Part shown: positions 44,705-53,979 of the stretch, piece by piece | How positions within the stretch are numbered: position 1 is the stretch's first letter | Layout: each line of letters opens with the position of its first letter | From: CAVYXZ01 sp963772595 | GTDB lineage: Bacteria; Chloroflexota; Anaerolineae; Aggregatilineales; Phototrophicaceae | Length of the DNA: 64,000 nt | Assembly (NCBI GenBank): GCA_963772595.1 | Contig: CAVYXZ010000012.1 | Location: forward strand, 202,191-266,190 | Direction: 5' to 3' | Translations under genes and position numbers: made by a program | The notes under the pieces: model-generated | Databases searched by the model: none | Seen by the model: the letters and a program-made list of their open reading frames with translations, nothing else | What the model was told of the DNA's origin: nothing

Positions 44705-45394
44705 TTAACTGACTTGTAGGCTCGATTGAATGAAGCCACCTGGGTCCTTCAATGATACCACGTCACCCGATGACCATACCGCTTCGCTCCGGCCCCAGTA
44801 AAGGGCAACCGGGGTGTTGCTGCCGCGCTGGGTATACACCGTAATCTGACCATTGCTGAACAAGCGCAGTTCTGGGAAGGTGAAGACGTCGCCTGCCGAA
44901 TTCGAGAGAGTCCAGCCGCTCAGGTCAACCGTAGCGCCGTTGTTACGGATGGATACGCTTTCGAGACGCAGGTTGCCCGGGCTAATCAGGCCGGCAATCT
45001 CCACATGCGCATCGACCGGTGTCGCGGGCGAATTCGCTTGAGCATTGGAGGTCGGGATCGGTGTCGCAGTCCCTGAGACGGGCGTTGCAGTTATCAAGAT
45101 CGGAACGGTAACAATCATCTGCGGGCGGGAGGCGCTGATGGTGGCGGCCTGGGCGCGGTTCGTCGCCTCAAGATCGAGGGAACGCTGCTGAAGAGCATTA
45201 TTCGTCAATTGTAGTTGCAGGAGTTCCACTTGCTGCGCGGAAATGGTCGCTTGCTGGGCGAGGCAGGGGCTGCTGTCCTGGGCGGACACGCTCAGTGGGC
45301 ACAGCGGCGATGATTGCAGGACGAGCGGCAGGACAAATACGCTGCTCAACACGAGCAGGACAAGCACAAAACTCAAGCGGGGTTTAGGAAACAT
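44705..45394 (-). CDS. Secreted lamin-tail-domain protein, copy 1
   Basis: 229 residues, intact. Signal peptide ('VLVLLVLSSVFVLPLVL'), a helical segment 'CLAQQATISAQQVELLQLQL', a Thr/Pro linker 'TATPVSGTATPIPTSNAQ', then a lamin-tail (LTD) immunoglobulin-like domain: 'VEIAGLISPGNLRLESVSIR', 'VDLSGWTLSNSAGDVFTFPE', 'RSEAVWSSGDVVSLKD'. LTD proteins occur outside the cell in bacteria, often surface-bound. It is a tandem paralogue of the next gene and interrupts an ABC transporter gene pair. Confidence 0.85.
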   Translation of the reverse strand: MFPKPRLSFVLVLLVLSSVFVLPLVLQSSPLCPLSVSAQDSSPCLAQQATISAQQVELLQLQLTNNALQQRSLDLEATNRAQAATISASRPQMIVTVPILITATPVSGTATPIPTSNAQANSPATPVDAHVEIAGLISPGNLRLESVSIRNNGATVDLSGWTLSNSAGDVFTFPELRLFSNGQITVYTQRGSNTPVALYWGRSEAVWSSGDVVSLKDPGGFIQSSLQVS

Positions 45395-45412
45395 TCAGCA
45401 TCCGTATTAGGC

Positions 45413-46358
45413 TTATCCAATTCGAACCACTGATTGAAGGTTACCATCCATATCCCTCAATAATACCATGTCACCTGATGACCATACCGCTTCGCTCCGG
45501 CCCCAGTAAAGGGCAATTGGTGTGTTCGTGCCACGCCGAGTATAGACTGTAACCAGGCCATTGGTGAACAATTGGAGTTCGGGAAAGGTGAAGATATTGT
45601 CTTCGGAGTCGGCGAGTGTCCAGCCCGTAAGATCGACCACACCGCCAGTATTGCGAATCTCGACACCTTCAGCGTTAATATCCCCAGGACTGATAACCCT
45701 TGCAATTTCTACCTGGGCATTGACCGCTGTCGGGGGCAGTTCCATCGACTGATTGGAGCTAGTGTTATCTGATTGAGAGCCGCCTAAAGGACAATCAGGA
45801 CCGGGAATAATCAATATGTCACCAACATCGAGGGCACGCGCTGAATTCTTCGTCGAGGCCGTTGATTTTCACCAGGTCGAAGACGCTCACGCCATATTCC
45901 TGGGCAATTAAACCAGGATATTCGCCTTCAGTCAGCACATGAAAAGTGCAGCCGTCCAGCAGCGCAGTCATTGTCGCTTGAGCATTGGTATCGTAAGCTG
46001 TGTCGAGAGGTTGTGAGGTAGGTCCCGCCGGTCCTGGCGTTGCGGTGATTAAGATCTCCACGGTGACCGGCACAATACGAGCCTGTAGACCGAATGCACT
46101 AATAGTTGCGGCCTGAGCGCTGTTCGTCGCTTGAAGTTCCAGGGAACGCTGTTCGAACGCATTACTCGTCAACTGCACTTTGAGAAGCGCGACTTCCTGC
46201 GCGGAAATGGTCGCTTGCTGGGCGAGGCAGGGGCTGCTGTCCTGGGCGGAGACGCTCAGTGGGCACAGCGGCGATGATTGCAGGACGAGCGGCAGGACAA
46301 ATACGCTGCTCAACACGAGCAGGACAAGCACAAGACTCAAGCGGAGTTTAGGAAACAT
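45413..46358 (-). CDS. Secreted LysM plus lamin-tail-domain protein, copy 2
   Basis: About 310 residues after removing one base near 45842. The first 50 residues are almost identical to copy 1 ('SSVFVLPLVLQSSPLCPLSV', 'SAQDSSPCLAQQATISAQ'). It then gains a LysM-like module ('TFHVLTEGEYPGLIAQEYGV', 'SVFDLVKINGLDEE', 'ALDVGDILIIPG') before the LTD domain ('VEIARVISPGDINAEGVEIR', 'VDLTGWTLADSEDNIFTFPE'). LysM suggests anchoring to peptidoglycan or another GlcNAc polymer. The domain gain or loss between tandem copies is the main difference. Confidence 0.8.
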
Positions 46359-46420
46359 TCAGCATCCGTCGCTGCCTTCTGTATTGAAGACGCAGCCCGT
46401 CTCCCATTCGTTCCAATACC

Positions 46421-47377
46421 TTAGGTGACAATGCCTTTCGTCACGTTCATGAACATGGATTCGAGGTCGCGGGTTTCTTCATGGAAGCCCAGCACCAGAA
46501 TCCCGGCGGTGTTCAGCTTCTGGTTGATGGCCGCCACGCCGTCGTCATCGCCGGAGTAGTCGATCTGTACCCGCGAGCGCCCGTTCTTGGGTTCTAGAAT
46601 GGTCACGTCGATCACGTCGGCCACGCCGGTCATCAGCGATTTGACGCTCTCTGCCGCTTCCGCATCGCGGATAGTGACGATGATCTCGCGGTGCGGGGTC
46701 AGTTGGGCGCGCATCTCTTCCATGCTGCCCTGGATAACCATCTCGCCCGCCTCGACAATGCCGATGTGGGTGCAGATTTCGCTGACGTCGGCCAGGATGT
46801 GCGAGGAGAAGAAGATCGACTTGCCCATGCGCGCCAGTTCGACCAGCAGTTCGCGGATCTCGACGCGGGCACGCGGGTCCAGCCCGGAGGCCGGTTCGTC
46901 CAGGATCAGCACCAGCGGATCATGCGCCAGCGTGCGCGCCAGCGAGAGGCGCTGCTTCATGCCCCGGCTGAGTTTATCGACCATGTCCTCGCGCCGGTGT
47001 GTCAGTTCCACCAGTTCGAGCAGATCGTCGATCAAGCGCCGTCGTTCGATTTCGGGAATGTCGTAGCAGGCGGCGAAGAAATCCAGGTATTCCCAGACGC
47101 GCATATCGTCGTACACGCCGAACTCATCCGGCATGTAGCCAATCGAGCGCCGCACCAGGCGTGGTTCCTCCGTCACCGAATAGCCCGCAACCCAGGCTTT
47201 GCCGGCTGTCGGACGGGTCAGGGTGGTCAGAACGCGCATGGTCGTCGTCTTGCCCGCGCCGTTCGGCCCCACAAAGCCGTAGATCGACCCGGCCGGAACT
47301 TCTAAGGACAGATTGTTGACCGCCGTGAAATCGCCGTAGCGCTTCACCAGGTCTTTCGTCTCAATAATCAGGCTCAT
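46421..47377 (-). CDS. ABC transporter ATP-binding protein (ABC-2/CcmA type)
   Basis: 318 residues, intact. Walker A 'GFVGPNGAGKTTTMRVLTTL', signature 'DKLSRGMKQRLSLARTLAHD', Walker B 'LVLILDEPASGLDPRARVEI', H-loop 'IFFSSHILADVSEI', and a C-terminal extension typical of ABC-2 exporters ('HREIIVTIRDAEAAESVKSL'). It would energise the permease at 43333. It follows the 832-residue membrane protein by 60 bases on the same strand. Confidence 0.93.
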   Translation of the reverse strand: MSLIIETKDLVKRYGDFTAVNNLSLEVPAGSIYGFVGPNGAGKTTTMRVLTTLTRPTAGKAWVAGYSVTEEPRLVRRSIGYMPDEFGVYDDMRVWEYLDFFAACYDIPEIERRRLIDDLLELVELTHRREDMVDKLSRGMKQRLSLARTLAHDPLVLILDEPASGLDPRARVEIRELLVELARMGKSIFFSSHILADVSEICTHIGIVEAGEMVIQGSMEEMRAQLTPHREIIVTIRDAEAAESVKSLMTGVADVIDVTILEPKNGRSRVQIDYSGDDDGVAAINQKLNTAGILVLGFHEETRDLESMFMNVTKGIVT

Positions 47378-47436
47378 TGTAATCCACTCACCTCACCGCT
47401 ATCTCCTTATTATACCGTTAAAACTCCCCTTCCTGT

Positions 47437-49935
47437 TCAATGCTGAGCTGGGTCAGGGTAACGATAGTTGGGGGTAACGGCTGCGTTGATCCGTACCTGA
47501 ACGGCATTCAGCGGCCCCAGATAGGCTGCCGGATCACGAATCGTCTCGGTGTACAGGTGGGTGAGATTCTCCTGCACGCGCGTCGTGGGCATCGTATCCC
47601 AGGCCTGTGTCTGCCAGTTCCACAGTTCCAGCGGGAACTGCTCATCGGTCACGTTGCGCATATCCAGGGTGATGTAGAGTGTATCGACCGTCTGGAGAAC
47701 CGCATCCGGCAGCGGTGTATAGCGGAAGACGCCGATGTCATCGCCCGTCAGGATGCCGTCCACCGGCTGAATATCGGTTGCCAGCGGAGGCCGCTCGACG
47801 GCTGCCCAGCTAAATTGATCCGGCGTGATGCGCACGGTGCCCGCCGGTTTGACCCTCTCGACGGCCAGTTCGATCAGGTGCAATGTGCTATCGACCGGCT
47901 GCCAGGCGGTAGTGTTCAGCTCGGTTTGCAGCGGTGTTACGTCCGACCATCCGGCCAGGAAGACCCGGCTGCCGCGTCCGGTGGCCTGAAAATGATCCTG
48001 CATAAAGGCGGAAACCAACCACTGGCGGCGGCGGTATTCCTGCGCTTCTGTTGAGGTATCGGCGGCTGTACGGAAGTAGGTGCGTGCATTGTAATGATCT
48101 TCGCCCAGGATGGCCGCCGTCGTTTGTTCGTTATCCGTCTGATTGCGGGAGCGATATAACGAAAAGTTGACTCCGGGGTCCTGGCTGCCCTGCTCGATAG
48201 GCGCGGGCGCGGGCGGTTGACTGCCGCTGTCCAGCGCCAGTTCGAAGGCGCGCACATCTCCCGGTTCCAGCGCGTCATTCAGCGCCAGACTGGTCCCACG
48301 CACCAGGATGACCGGCTCGTTCAGCGTGAAGTCGCTGTCATTGCGGATCGAGCCGCGCAGCGACCAGCGGTCCTCGGCATCGGCGAAATGCTCGTAGAAC
48401 AGGGTCGCCTGGCCGCTGATGGCGGGCTTCTCGATCTCGCTGGAGGTCAGGAAAGTCGCCATGTAGCTGGCATCCACGCTGAAGTTCTCGGCGCTGAAGT
48501 GGTCGCTTTGCTGAATATCGGTCTGGGCCTGGACGTTGGCGACGAAGGGGTTCGGCGGGTCGGTGGAGGTCAGCGGGCGCAGCATGGTATCCGGCGGCAT
48601 GGTCAGCGTATAGCTGGCCCGGCGCGGTGAGAGAATCCCGACCAGACCTTCGACCTGGGCGGTGTCGCTGTCGGGCCAGGACTGCACAATCGCCAGACGG
48701 CTGAGCGTGACCTCGTTGCCACGCAGGTTGAAGCCCGCGAACCAGGCCAGCCCGCTGAACAGCAGGATCAGGACCGGGATCGTCAGCCAGGCGTATTCGC
48801 GCCGGTTGAAGCGCCGCAGGATGGCGTAATTGACCGGGCCGATCAGCAGGATGTAGACCAGCAGGAAACCGCAGAGCGGCAGCACATCCGGCAGCAGATT
48901 CACGCCCGGTAGAATCTCGGTGGCGACGCGGGCGCGGTCGTAGATGATCTGCCGCTGTGACCAGCCCGGACGCGGCTCCAGCGAGAAGGCCAGACTGCGC
49001 CACATGTCGGCCTGGCCGGACCAACTGCGCAGCGGCTGAGTCAGCGGGTCTAGCGCCAGATAATCGACCGTGCCCAGGCCCTCGTCGCGGCGGGCCAGCA
49101 GCACCAGGCCGGATTCAGTCTGGGCCAGCGCTCTCGCATCGTCACGCAGGCTGCCATCTGCCGCCAGTGTAGAACTGGTCCGGGGCGATCCACTGCCCAG
49201 GGCGAAAAGCGAGGCGAGATCGTCGGTGGTCTCACTGCCGCTAAGGTCCAGCGGCAGCAGCGGTTCCAGCCCGGCGGCGGTAGCCTGCCAGTTGCTGCCC
49301 CCTGTCACCATCAGATGGCCTCCGGCAGTCACCCAATCGGTCACGGCCTGACGCTGTGCGGCGGTCATGGTACTGGTATCCACGTCGCTGAACAGGAGAC
49401 TGTCTACCGCATTCAGAGCGTCTGCGCGCTCCGGCAGGTTTTCGACCGCCCAGTTGGCCTGGAAGGCGCGGTAGCCTCCGGCGGCGACTCCGGTCAGATC
49501 GACCGAGCCGACCGAGGCCTGTGTTATGACGACGTGAAGTTGATCTTCCGGGGCGACGTGGCGCAGTTGAGCGGATTGACTGGCGGCGACAAATCCGCCG
49601 TCGTCAATATACTCGACCAGCACGTCGGTGGCATAGCTGCGCGCTGTGACATACAGCGTGACCGTCTTGCGCGCGCCGGTGGGCAGGTCTACCGGGGCGC
49701 TGAACGTGTTGGTGAAGGCGCTGCCGGATCGCTCCGGGCGCACCACCAGCCGCCCGCTGCTCGAATCGCCATCGTTGCTGACTTGAATCAGGAGGGGGAA
49801 CCAGGAATCCGCCCGAAAATAGCCATCAAAACCCGCCTCTACGGCCAGTGTCACCACCGGCACAGCACTCTGCTGCTCTGGCGGGCTAAATCCCACGAGA
49901 AGCAGAGCAAGGAACAGCAGTGTCAGCTTTTGCAT
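47437..49935 (-). CDS. Large membrane protein of the ABC/MoxR cluster
   Basis: 832 residues, intact. Signal peptide 'MQKLTLLFLALLLVGFSPPE', a long extracytoplasmic domain with beta-rich segments ('VPVVTLAVEAGFDGYFRADS') and a GATase1-like region ('AVTDWVTAGGHLMVTGGSNW'). Two helices sit near residues 355-410 ('LPLCGFLLVYILLIGPVNYA', 'LTIPVLILLFSGLAWFAGF'), with 'GPVNYAILRRFNRREYAWLT' between them, then another large extracytoplasmic part. This layout is common next to ABC-2 ATPase/permease genes in Chloroflexota and Firmicutes. First gene of the minus-strand cluster; role unknown. Confidence 0.75.
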   Translation of the reverse strand: MQKLTLLFLALLLVGFSPPEQQSAVPVVTLAVEAGFDGYFRADSWFPLLIQVSNDGDSSSGRLVVRPERSGSAFTNTFSAPVDLPTGARKTVTLYVTARSYATDVLVEYIDDGGFVAASQSAQLRHVAPEDQLHVVITQASVGSVDLTGVAAGGYRAFQANWAVENLPERADALNAVDSLLFSDVDTSTMTAAQRQAVTDWVTAGGHLMVTGGSNWQATAAGLEPLLPLDLSGSETTDDLASLFALGSGSPRTSSTLAADGSLRDDARALAQTESGLVLLARRDEGLGTVDYLALDPLTQPLRSWSGQADMWRSLAFSLEPRPGWSQRQIIYDRARVATEILPGVNLLPDVLPLCGFLLVYILLIGPVNYAILRRFNRREYAWLTIPVLILLFSGLAWFAGFNLRGNEVTLSRLAIVQSWPDSDTAQVEGLVGILSPRRASYTLTMPPDTMLRPLTSTDPPNPFVANVQAQTDIQQSDHFSAENFSVDASYMATFLTSSEIEKPAISGQATLFYEHFADAEDRWSLRGSIRNDSDFTLNEPVILVRGTSLALNDALEPGDVRAFELALDSGSQPPAPAPIEQGSQDPGVNFSLYRSRNQTDNEQTTAAILGEDHYNARTYFRTAADTSTEAQEYRRRQWLVSAFMQDHFQATGRGSRVFLAGWSDVTPLQTELNTTAWQPVDSTLHLIELAVERVKPAGTVRITPDQFSWAAVERPPLATDIQPVDGILTGDDIGVFRYTPLPDAVLQTVDTLYITLDMRNVTDEQFPLELWNWQTQAWDTMPTTRVQENLTHLYTETIRDPAAYLGPLNAVQVRINAAVTPNYRYPDPAQH

Positions 49936-50117
49936 TCAACCTTTTCCAAGCGCTTCAATCTATTATCCCATGTTTCTCCAGGCTCCCAAAATCTGCTCAT
50001 CTCCCGTTAAGTGTCTGGAGCCTGGTTTTTACGCTATTAATACGCGCTTTTGGATATTTTGCGCGACTTCGGCTAGAATATACAGTGTACATACCCGGAG
50101 TATATCAAAGTAGCACA

Positions 50118-51221
50118 ATGGGTGACACAATAATCTGTGAATCGTGCCAGGCGGAAAATCCGGGTGATGCGATAACATGCCAGCGCTGCGGTCAGCCGCT
50201 GAAGCCATCCTCGCCCATCAAAGCACAAGCCCTGCCGACCAACCCGGCACAGGCGGAAGTGACGCTGTCAGCGTCGCAGCCCGTGCCGAAGCGCAGCACC
50301 GGTACCCAACCCAAGGCGGACAAAACGCCCTCGCCTGATGGCATCGCCCTGGTGGTACGCGGTTATGACAGGCCGGTCGTCATCACTGAAGCGGAGTTTA
50401 TCCTGGGCCGCTATGATCCCGCCAGCCCACAGCAGGGCGTGGACCTGATGCCTTATGGCGGCGGGTCGATGGGCGTTTCGCGGCAGCACGCCCGCATCCT
50501 GCGCAAAGGCGGCATCTACCTCATCGAAGACCTCAACAGCACCAACGGCACCTGGGTCAACCGGCATCGGCTCGCCAGCGGGGCGACAGAAAGCCTGCAA
50601 GACGGCGACATCATCCAGCTCGGCCAGTTGGTCATGCGTCTCTACTTTGATACGGCTGAGGCCCTGCGTGCTACTGAGGAGCGCATCAGCTTCCGCAGCC
50701 CGATGGCGCAGCTTACGCCGGATTACCTGGCCCATCGAGTCAGCCCCTATCTGCTGGCGTTGGCCGGGGTGCAGGAGATCAGCGACGAAATCCTGGAGCG
50801 CGAAACGGCGATAGAGATCGGCGCGATTACCGTCGATGCTGAGGCACAGTTCACGGTGCAGATCAGCGGCACGCGCGATGCGCTCAAACTGGTGAAAACG
50901 GAAATCAAAACCTGGCGTGATGCAAACACCGAGCGCATCAGTCTTTTTCTGCGCATGAAGCAGAGCCTGCGCAAGCAAACCAGTGTCCTGATGAACAATA
51001 TCGGCCCGGCCAGTTCGACCGAAGAAGTGGCCGCGCGCGAACTGGGCCGCGAACTGCGCGAAGCCGAGGTCCAACTGGCGCGGAGCTTTTTGAGCGCCCT
51101 CGCGCCTTATCAGGCCCAGACCTTGCTTGAACCCTACGTCGATATGCTCGTCAAGCACATCCACGTCCTGGTCTTCAGCCCGCTGAACGTCACCAGTGAC
51201 ACGCACTCACTGGTCCACTAA
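50118..51221 (+). CDS. Zinc-ribbon and FHA-domain protein
   Basis: 367 residues from ATG 50118, intact. An N-terminal zinc ribbon 'CESCQAENPGDAITCQRCGQ' (CxxC..CxxC), a Pro-rich linker, then an FHA domain (about 75-190): 'FILGRYDPASPQQGVDLMPY', 'GVSRQHARILRKGGIYLIED', 'LNSTNGTWVNRHRL'. A helical C-terminal half of unknown type follows. FHA domains bind phospho-Thr, so this is a candidate reader of the Ser/Thr kinase 13 kb away, by inference. The stop overlaps the next gene's stop by 4 bases, convergently. Confidence 0.88.
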   Translation: MGDTIICESCQAENPGDAITCQRCGQPLKPSSPIKAQALPTNPAQAEVTLSASQPVPKRSTGTQPKADKTPSPDGIALVVRGYDRPVVITEAEFILGRYDPASPQQGVDLMPYGGGSMGVSRQHARILRKGGIYLIEDLNSTNGTWVNRHRLASGATESLQDGDIIQLGQLVMRLYFDTAEALRATEERISFRSPMAQLTPDYLAHRVSPYLLALAGVQEISDEILERETAIEIGAITVDAEAQFTVQISGTRDALKLVKTEIKTWRDANTERISLFLRMKQSLRKQTSVLMNNIGPASSTEEVAARELGRELREAEVQLARSFLSALAPYQAQTLLEPYVDMLVKHIHVLVFSPLNVTSDTHSLVH

Positions 51222-51583
51222 AGCTGCATCAGGACATCCACGCCGATAATCGCCAGTTCAATCCCAATCGTCCAGGCCAGAATCTTCCAGGATCGTGGTC
51301 TGCCCAGGTTTTCGCTGTGATAGCCGATGCTGGCGAGGGCGACAATTAACCAGATGACGCCGCCGCAAATCATCATCGCAATGCGCACCGTGCGCACGAT
51401 GCCGATTTGCTGCCCGCTGTTGATGTCCGGGTTCGCAAAGGAGTAGCGAACCGCAATGTCCAGCGCGATTCGCAGGCCGCTTGACCAGGCGGCCAGCGCC
51501 AGGCCGACGGAAATAATCACCGCCAGAAGGGCCAGCAATCTGCTTCGAAGTGGGGGGTGTGTTTTACGTTTCAGGGCTGTCAT
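51218..51583 (-). CDS. Small three-helix membrane protein
   Basis: 121 residues, intact. A basic N-terminus 'MTALKRKTHPPLRSR' precedes 'LLALLAVIISVGLALAAWSS', then 'IAMMICGGVIWLIVALASIG' and 'WKILAWTIGIELAIIGVDVL'. No family recognised. Tail-to-tail with the FHA gene, sharing 4 bases at the stops. Inner-membrane location is predicted; function unknown. Confidence 0.65.
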   Translation of the reverse strand: MTALKRKTHPPLRSRLLALLAVIISVGLALAAWSSGLRIALDIAVRYSFANPDINSGQQIGIVRTVRIAMMICGGVIWLIVALASIGYHSENLGRPRSWKILAWTIGIELAIIGVDVLMQL

Positions 51584-51712
51584 TCTCTTTCATCTCCTGA
51601 TCCGTATTTCAGTTTATCACATTCACTGCCCATCCCCCTAGAGACTGGGCGTTTGCGTTTTTCAAGCGGTATGCCGTCTGCGTTTTTACGTAATTCAGAC
51701 ATTAAACAGGAG

Positions 51713-51776
51713 TATACTGAAAAAGTGCGAATCATTTAGCCAAGCAAACCGCGCATACGGAATGCTTTAAGGAGCG
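51713..51776 (+). promoter_or_regulatory. Promoter and ribosome-binding site of the SPFH gene
   Basis: TATACT at 51713-51718, with an imperfect -35 (TTCAGACA region, about 51694), and TAAGGAGC at 51768-51775 before ATG 51782. Confidence 0.5.
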
Positions 51777-51781
51777 TCGTC

Positions 51782-53833
51782 ATGGACTTCGGGTTGGTAG
51801 TCGTCGGCGTAATTGTTCTGGCCGTCATCCTTTTTGTGTTGTCGGGCCTGAAGATTATCCCTAATAATCGCGTAGGCGTCCTCGAAAAGCGATTTTCCAG
51901 CAAAGGATCGCTTAAAGACGGCTTTATTGCGCTCAATAAAGAAGCGGGTTATCAGCCGAGTGTGCTGCGCGGTGGGGTGTACTGGTACATGCCCTTTCAA
52001 TATGTCGTGCATATCACCCCTCTGGTGACGATCTCGCAGGGGCAGATCGGCTACATCTTTGCCCGCGATGGGCTGCCGCTGTCCGCTATGCAGACCCTGG
52101 GGACGGTGATCCCACAAAGCGATAATTTCCAGAGTGTCGAAGCCTTCCTGAAACATTCCGGGCAGCGGGGTCCGCAGCGCCAGATCCTGCGTGAAGGGGT
52201 TTACGCCCTGAATCTGGCCCAATTCGTCGTCTTTACGGCGGATGGCAGCTACTATCTGCCGATTAGCGCTACTGAAAAGCCGATCTTCGAGCGCATGGCC
52301 CAACTGATTCAGGAGCGCGATGGCTTCTGGCCGATTGTGATTAAAGGCGCGGACGATATGGTCGGCATCGTCACCGTGCATGATGGCCCCTCGCTGCCTC
52401 AGGGCGAGATTATTGCCCCGGCGGTGGGCGATGATTTCGATGACCCGGAATTCTATCACAACAACTTCCAGGGTATTGAGCAGTTCCTCGCGGCGGGCGG
52501 TCGGCGTGGACGCCAGCTTCAGGCACTGTCCGAAGGTACCTACTACATCAACCGCCTGTTTGCCACCGTTGAACTGATCCCCAAGACCGTGATCGAGGTC
52601 GGGTCAGTGGGCGTGGTCGTCTCCTATGTCGGCGAACGCAGCACGGACCTCTCCGGCGAAGATTACAAGCACGGCGAGATGGTCGAAGTCGGCTCCAAGG
52701 GGGTTTGGAACGAACCCCTGATGCCCGGTAAGTACGCCTTCAATACCTATGCTGGTAAAGTCATCGTCGTCCCCACGACCAATATCATCCTGAAATGGAA
52801 GAAGGATGAGATCGGGCAGCATCGCCTCGACGAAAACCTGTCGGCGGTTGAACTCATCACCAAAGACGCCTTTGAACCGCTGCTGCCGCTTTCGGTCGTG
52901 ATTCACATCGACTATCGCAAAGCGCCGCTGGTCATTCAGCGCTTTGGCGATGTCAAGCGGCTGGTCGAGCAAACGCTGGATCCGATGGTGGCCGCCTATT
53001 TCAAGAATATCGGGCAAACGCGCACGCTGATCCAGTTGATTCAGGAGCGCAGCCAGATCCAGGATCAATCGTCCAGCGATATGCAGGAGCGCTTCGCGCA
53101 TTACAACCTGGAACTGGAAGAGGTGCTGATCGGCACGCCCGCCCCTTCTGCCAATGACCGCAAGATCGAGGAGATCCTGGCGCAGCTTCGGGACCGTCAG
53201 ATCGCGGTCGAGCAGATCGAAACCTATACGCGCAAGGAAGCGGCAGCGGCCAAAGAACGCGAACTGCGGCAGGCCGAGTCGATTGCCAAGCAGCAGACGG
53301 CGCTGACCGAGTCGGAGATCGGCATCACTATCCAGAGCAACGAAGGTAAAGCTGCCTTCCAGCGCTCGCTGCAAGATGCGTCCAAGATCAAAGCCCTGGC
53401 CGAGGCCGAGGCCGAACGCGATGCGCGCATCGGTATCGCCCGCGCGCTGGCGATTGAAGAACAGGTGCGCGCCTATGGCGGGCCGCAGTATCAGGTCTTA
53501 CAGCAGACGATGGACCGCTTCAGCGCCGCGATTGAAAACGCTGGCGTGGACGTGGTGCCGAAGATGGTCATCAATAACGGCTCGAATGGCGATGGCGGCG
53601 GCAGTGGCAGCGCTTTTGAGGGTCTGATGGCGCTCCTGCTCTCGGAGAAGCTGGGCGTCAATCTCAGTATCGACCATGAGGACGGCGAGGTCGATGAGCA
53701 GGTGGCGGTGATTCGCAAGAGCATCCTGGAGAGCTTGAGCAAGGCGGCCAACGCGCCGAATCAGGACATCACCCCGCCGTCTATCCCGCCCACGATTGAG
53801 CCGCCCAAGCCGTTGGATTCGTCGTCCGATTAA
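51782..53833 (+). CDS. SPFH/band-7 (flotillin-like) membrane protein with N-terminal internal repeats
   Basis: 683 residues, intact. One N-terminal helix 'LVVVGVIVLAVILFVLSGLK' anchors the protein. Residues about 45-310 contain four loose copies of a 'FLxxGGxRGRQxxxLxEGTY.IN' unit (for example 'RGPQRQILREGVYALN' and 'RGRQLQALSEGTYYINR'). The SPFH domain follows (about 345-470), then a long charged coiled coil with 'TRKEAAAAKERELRQAESIA', a glycine-rich spacer and a Pro-rich tail 'TPPSIPPTIEPPKPLD'. Flotillins scaffold membrane microdomains. The repeated N-terminal unit is not standard for flotillins. Confidence 0.85.
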   Translation: MDFGLVVVGVIVLAVILFVLSGLKIIPNNRVGVLEKRFSSKGSLKDGFIALNKEAGYQPSVLRGGVYWYMPFQYVVHITPLVTISQGQIGYIFARDGLPLSAMQTLGTVIPQSDNFQSVEAFLKHSGQRGPQRQILREGVYALNLAQFVVFTADGSYYLPISATEKPIFERMAQLIQERDGFWPIVIKGADDMVGIVTVHDGPSLPQGEIIAPAVGDDFDDPEFYHNNFQGIEQFLAAGGRRGRQLQALSEGTYYINRLFATVELIPKTVIEVGSVGVVVSYVGERSTDLSGEDYKHGEMVEVGSKGVWNEPLMPGKYAFNTYAGKVIVVPTTNIILKWKKDEIGQHRLDENLSAVELITKDAFEPLLPLSVVIHIDYRKAPLVIQRFGDVKRLVEQTLDPMVAAYFKNIGQTRTLIQLIQERSQIQDQSSSDMQERFAHYNLELEEVLIGTPAPSANDRKIEEILAQLRDRQIAVEQIETYTRKEAAAAKERELRQAESIAKQQTALTESEIGITIQSNEGKAAFQRSLQDASKIKALAEAEAERDARIGIARALAIEEQVRAYGGPQYQVLQQTMDRFSAAIENAGVDVVPKMVINNGSNGDGGGSGSAFEGLMALLLSEKLGVNLSIDHEDGEVDEQVAVIRKSILESLSKAANAPNQDITPPSIPPTIEPPKPLDSSSD

Positions 53834-53844
53834 CAGGGCAACCT

Positions 53845-53975
53845 CAATCCCCTTATCAACAATGGGAGGGTCTCAGGCCCTCCCCTACACCCTGGAACCA
53901 ATCTGACTCCCGGCCCATAACGAGCCGCCTCTTTCATCGAAATCCCTCCTCGCCGACCCCCAAAAAATGGGGGGT
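53845..53975 (+). repeat. Two palindromic repeats after the SPFH gene
   Basis: 53862-53890 carries GGGAGGGTCTCAGGCCCTCC with CCCTACAC, related to the GTAGGGG family. 53938-53975 has AAATCCCTCCTCGCC and CCCCCAAAAAATGGGGGG, the latter a strong hairpin. These fill the 219 bases before the tetR gene, together with its promoter. Confidence 0.55.
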
Positions 53976-53979
53976 GTGA

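Noticed and set aside
43568..44719. 383-codon open frame on the plus strand rich in Gln, Arg and His
   Set aside because: Antisense of the ABC-2 permease; its composition (poly-Q, R, H) is typical of shadows of hydrophobic helices.
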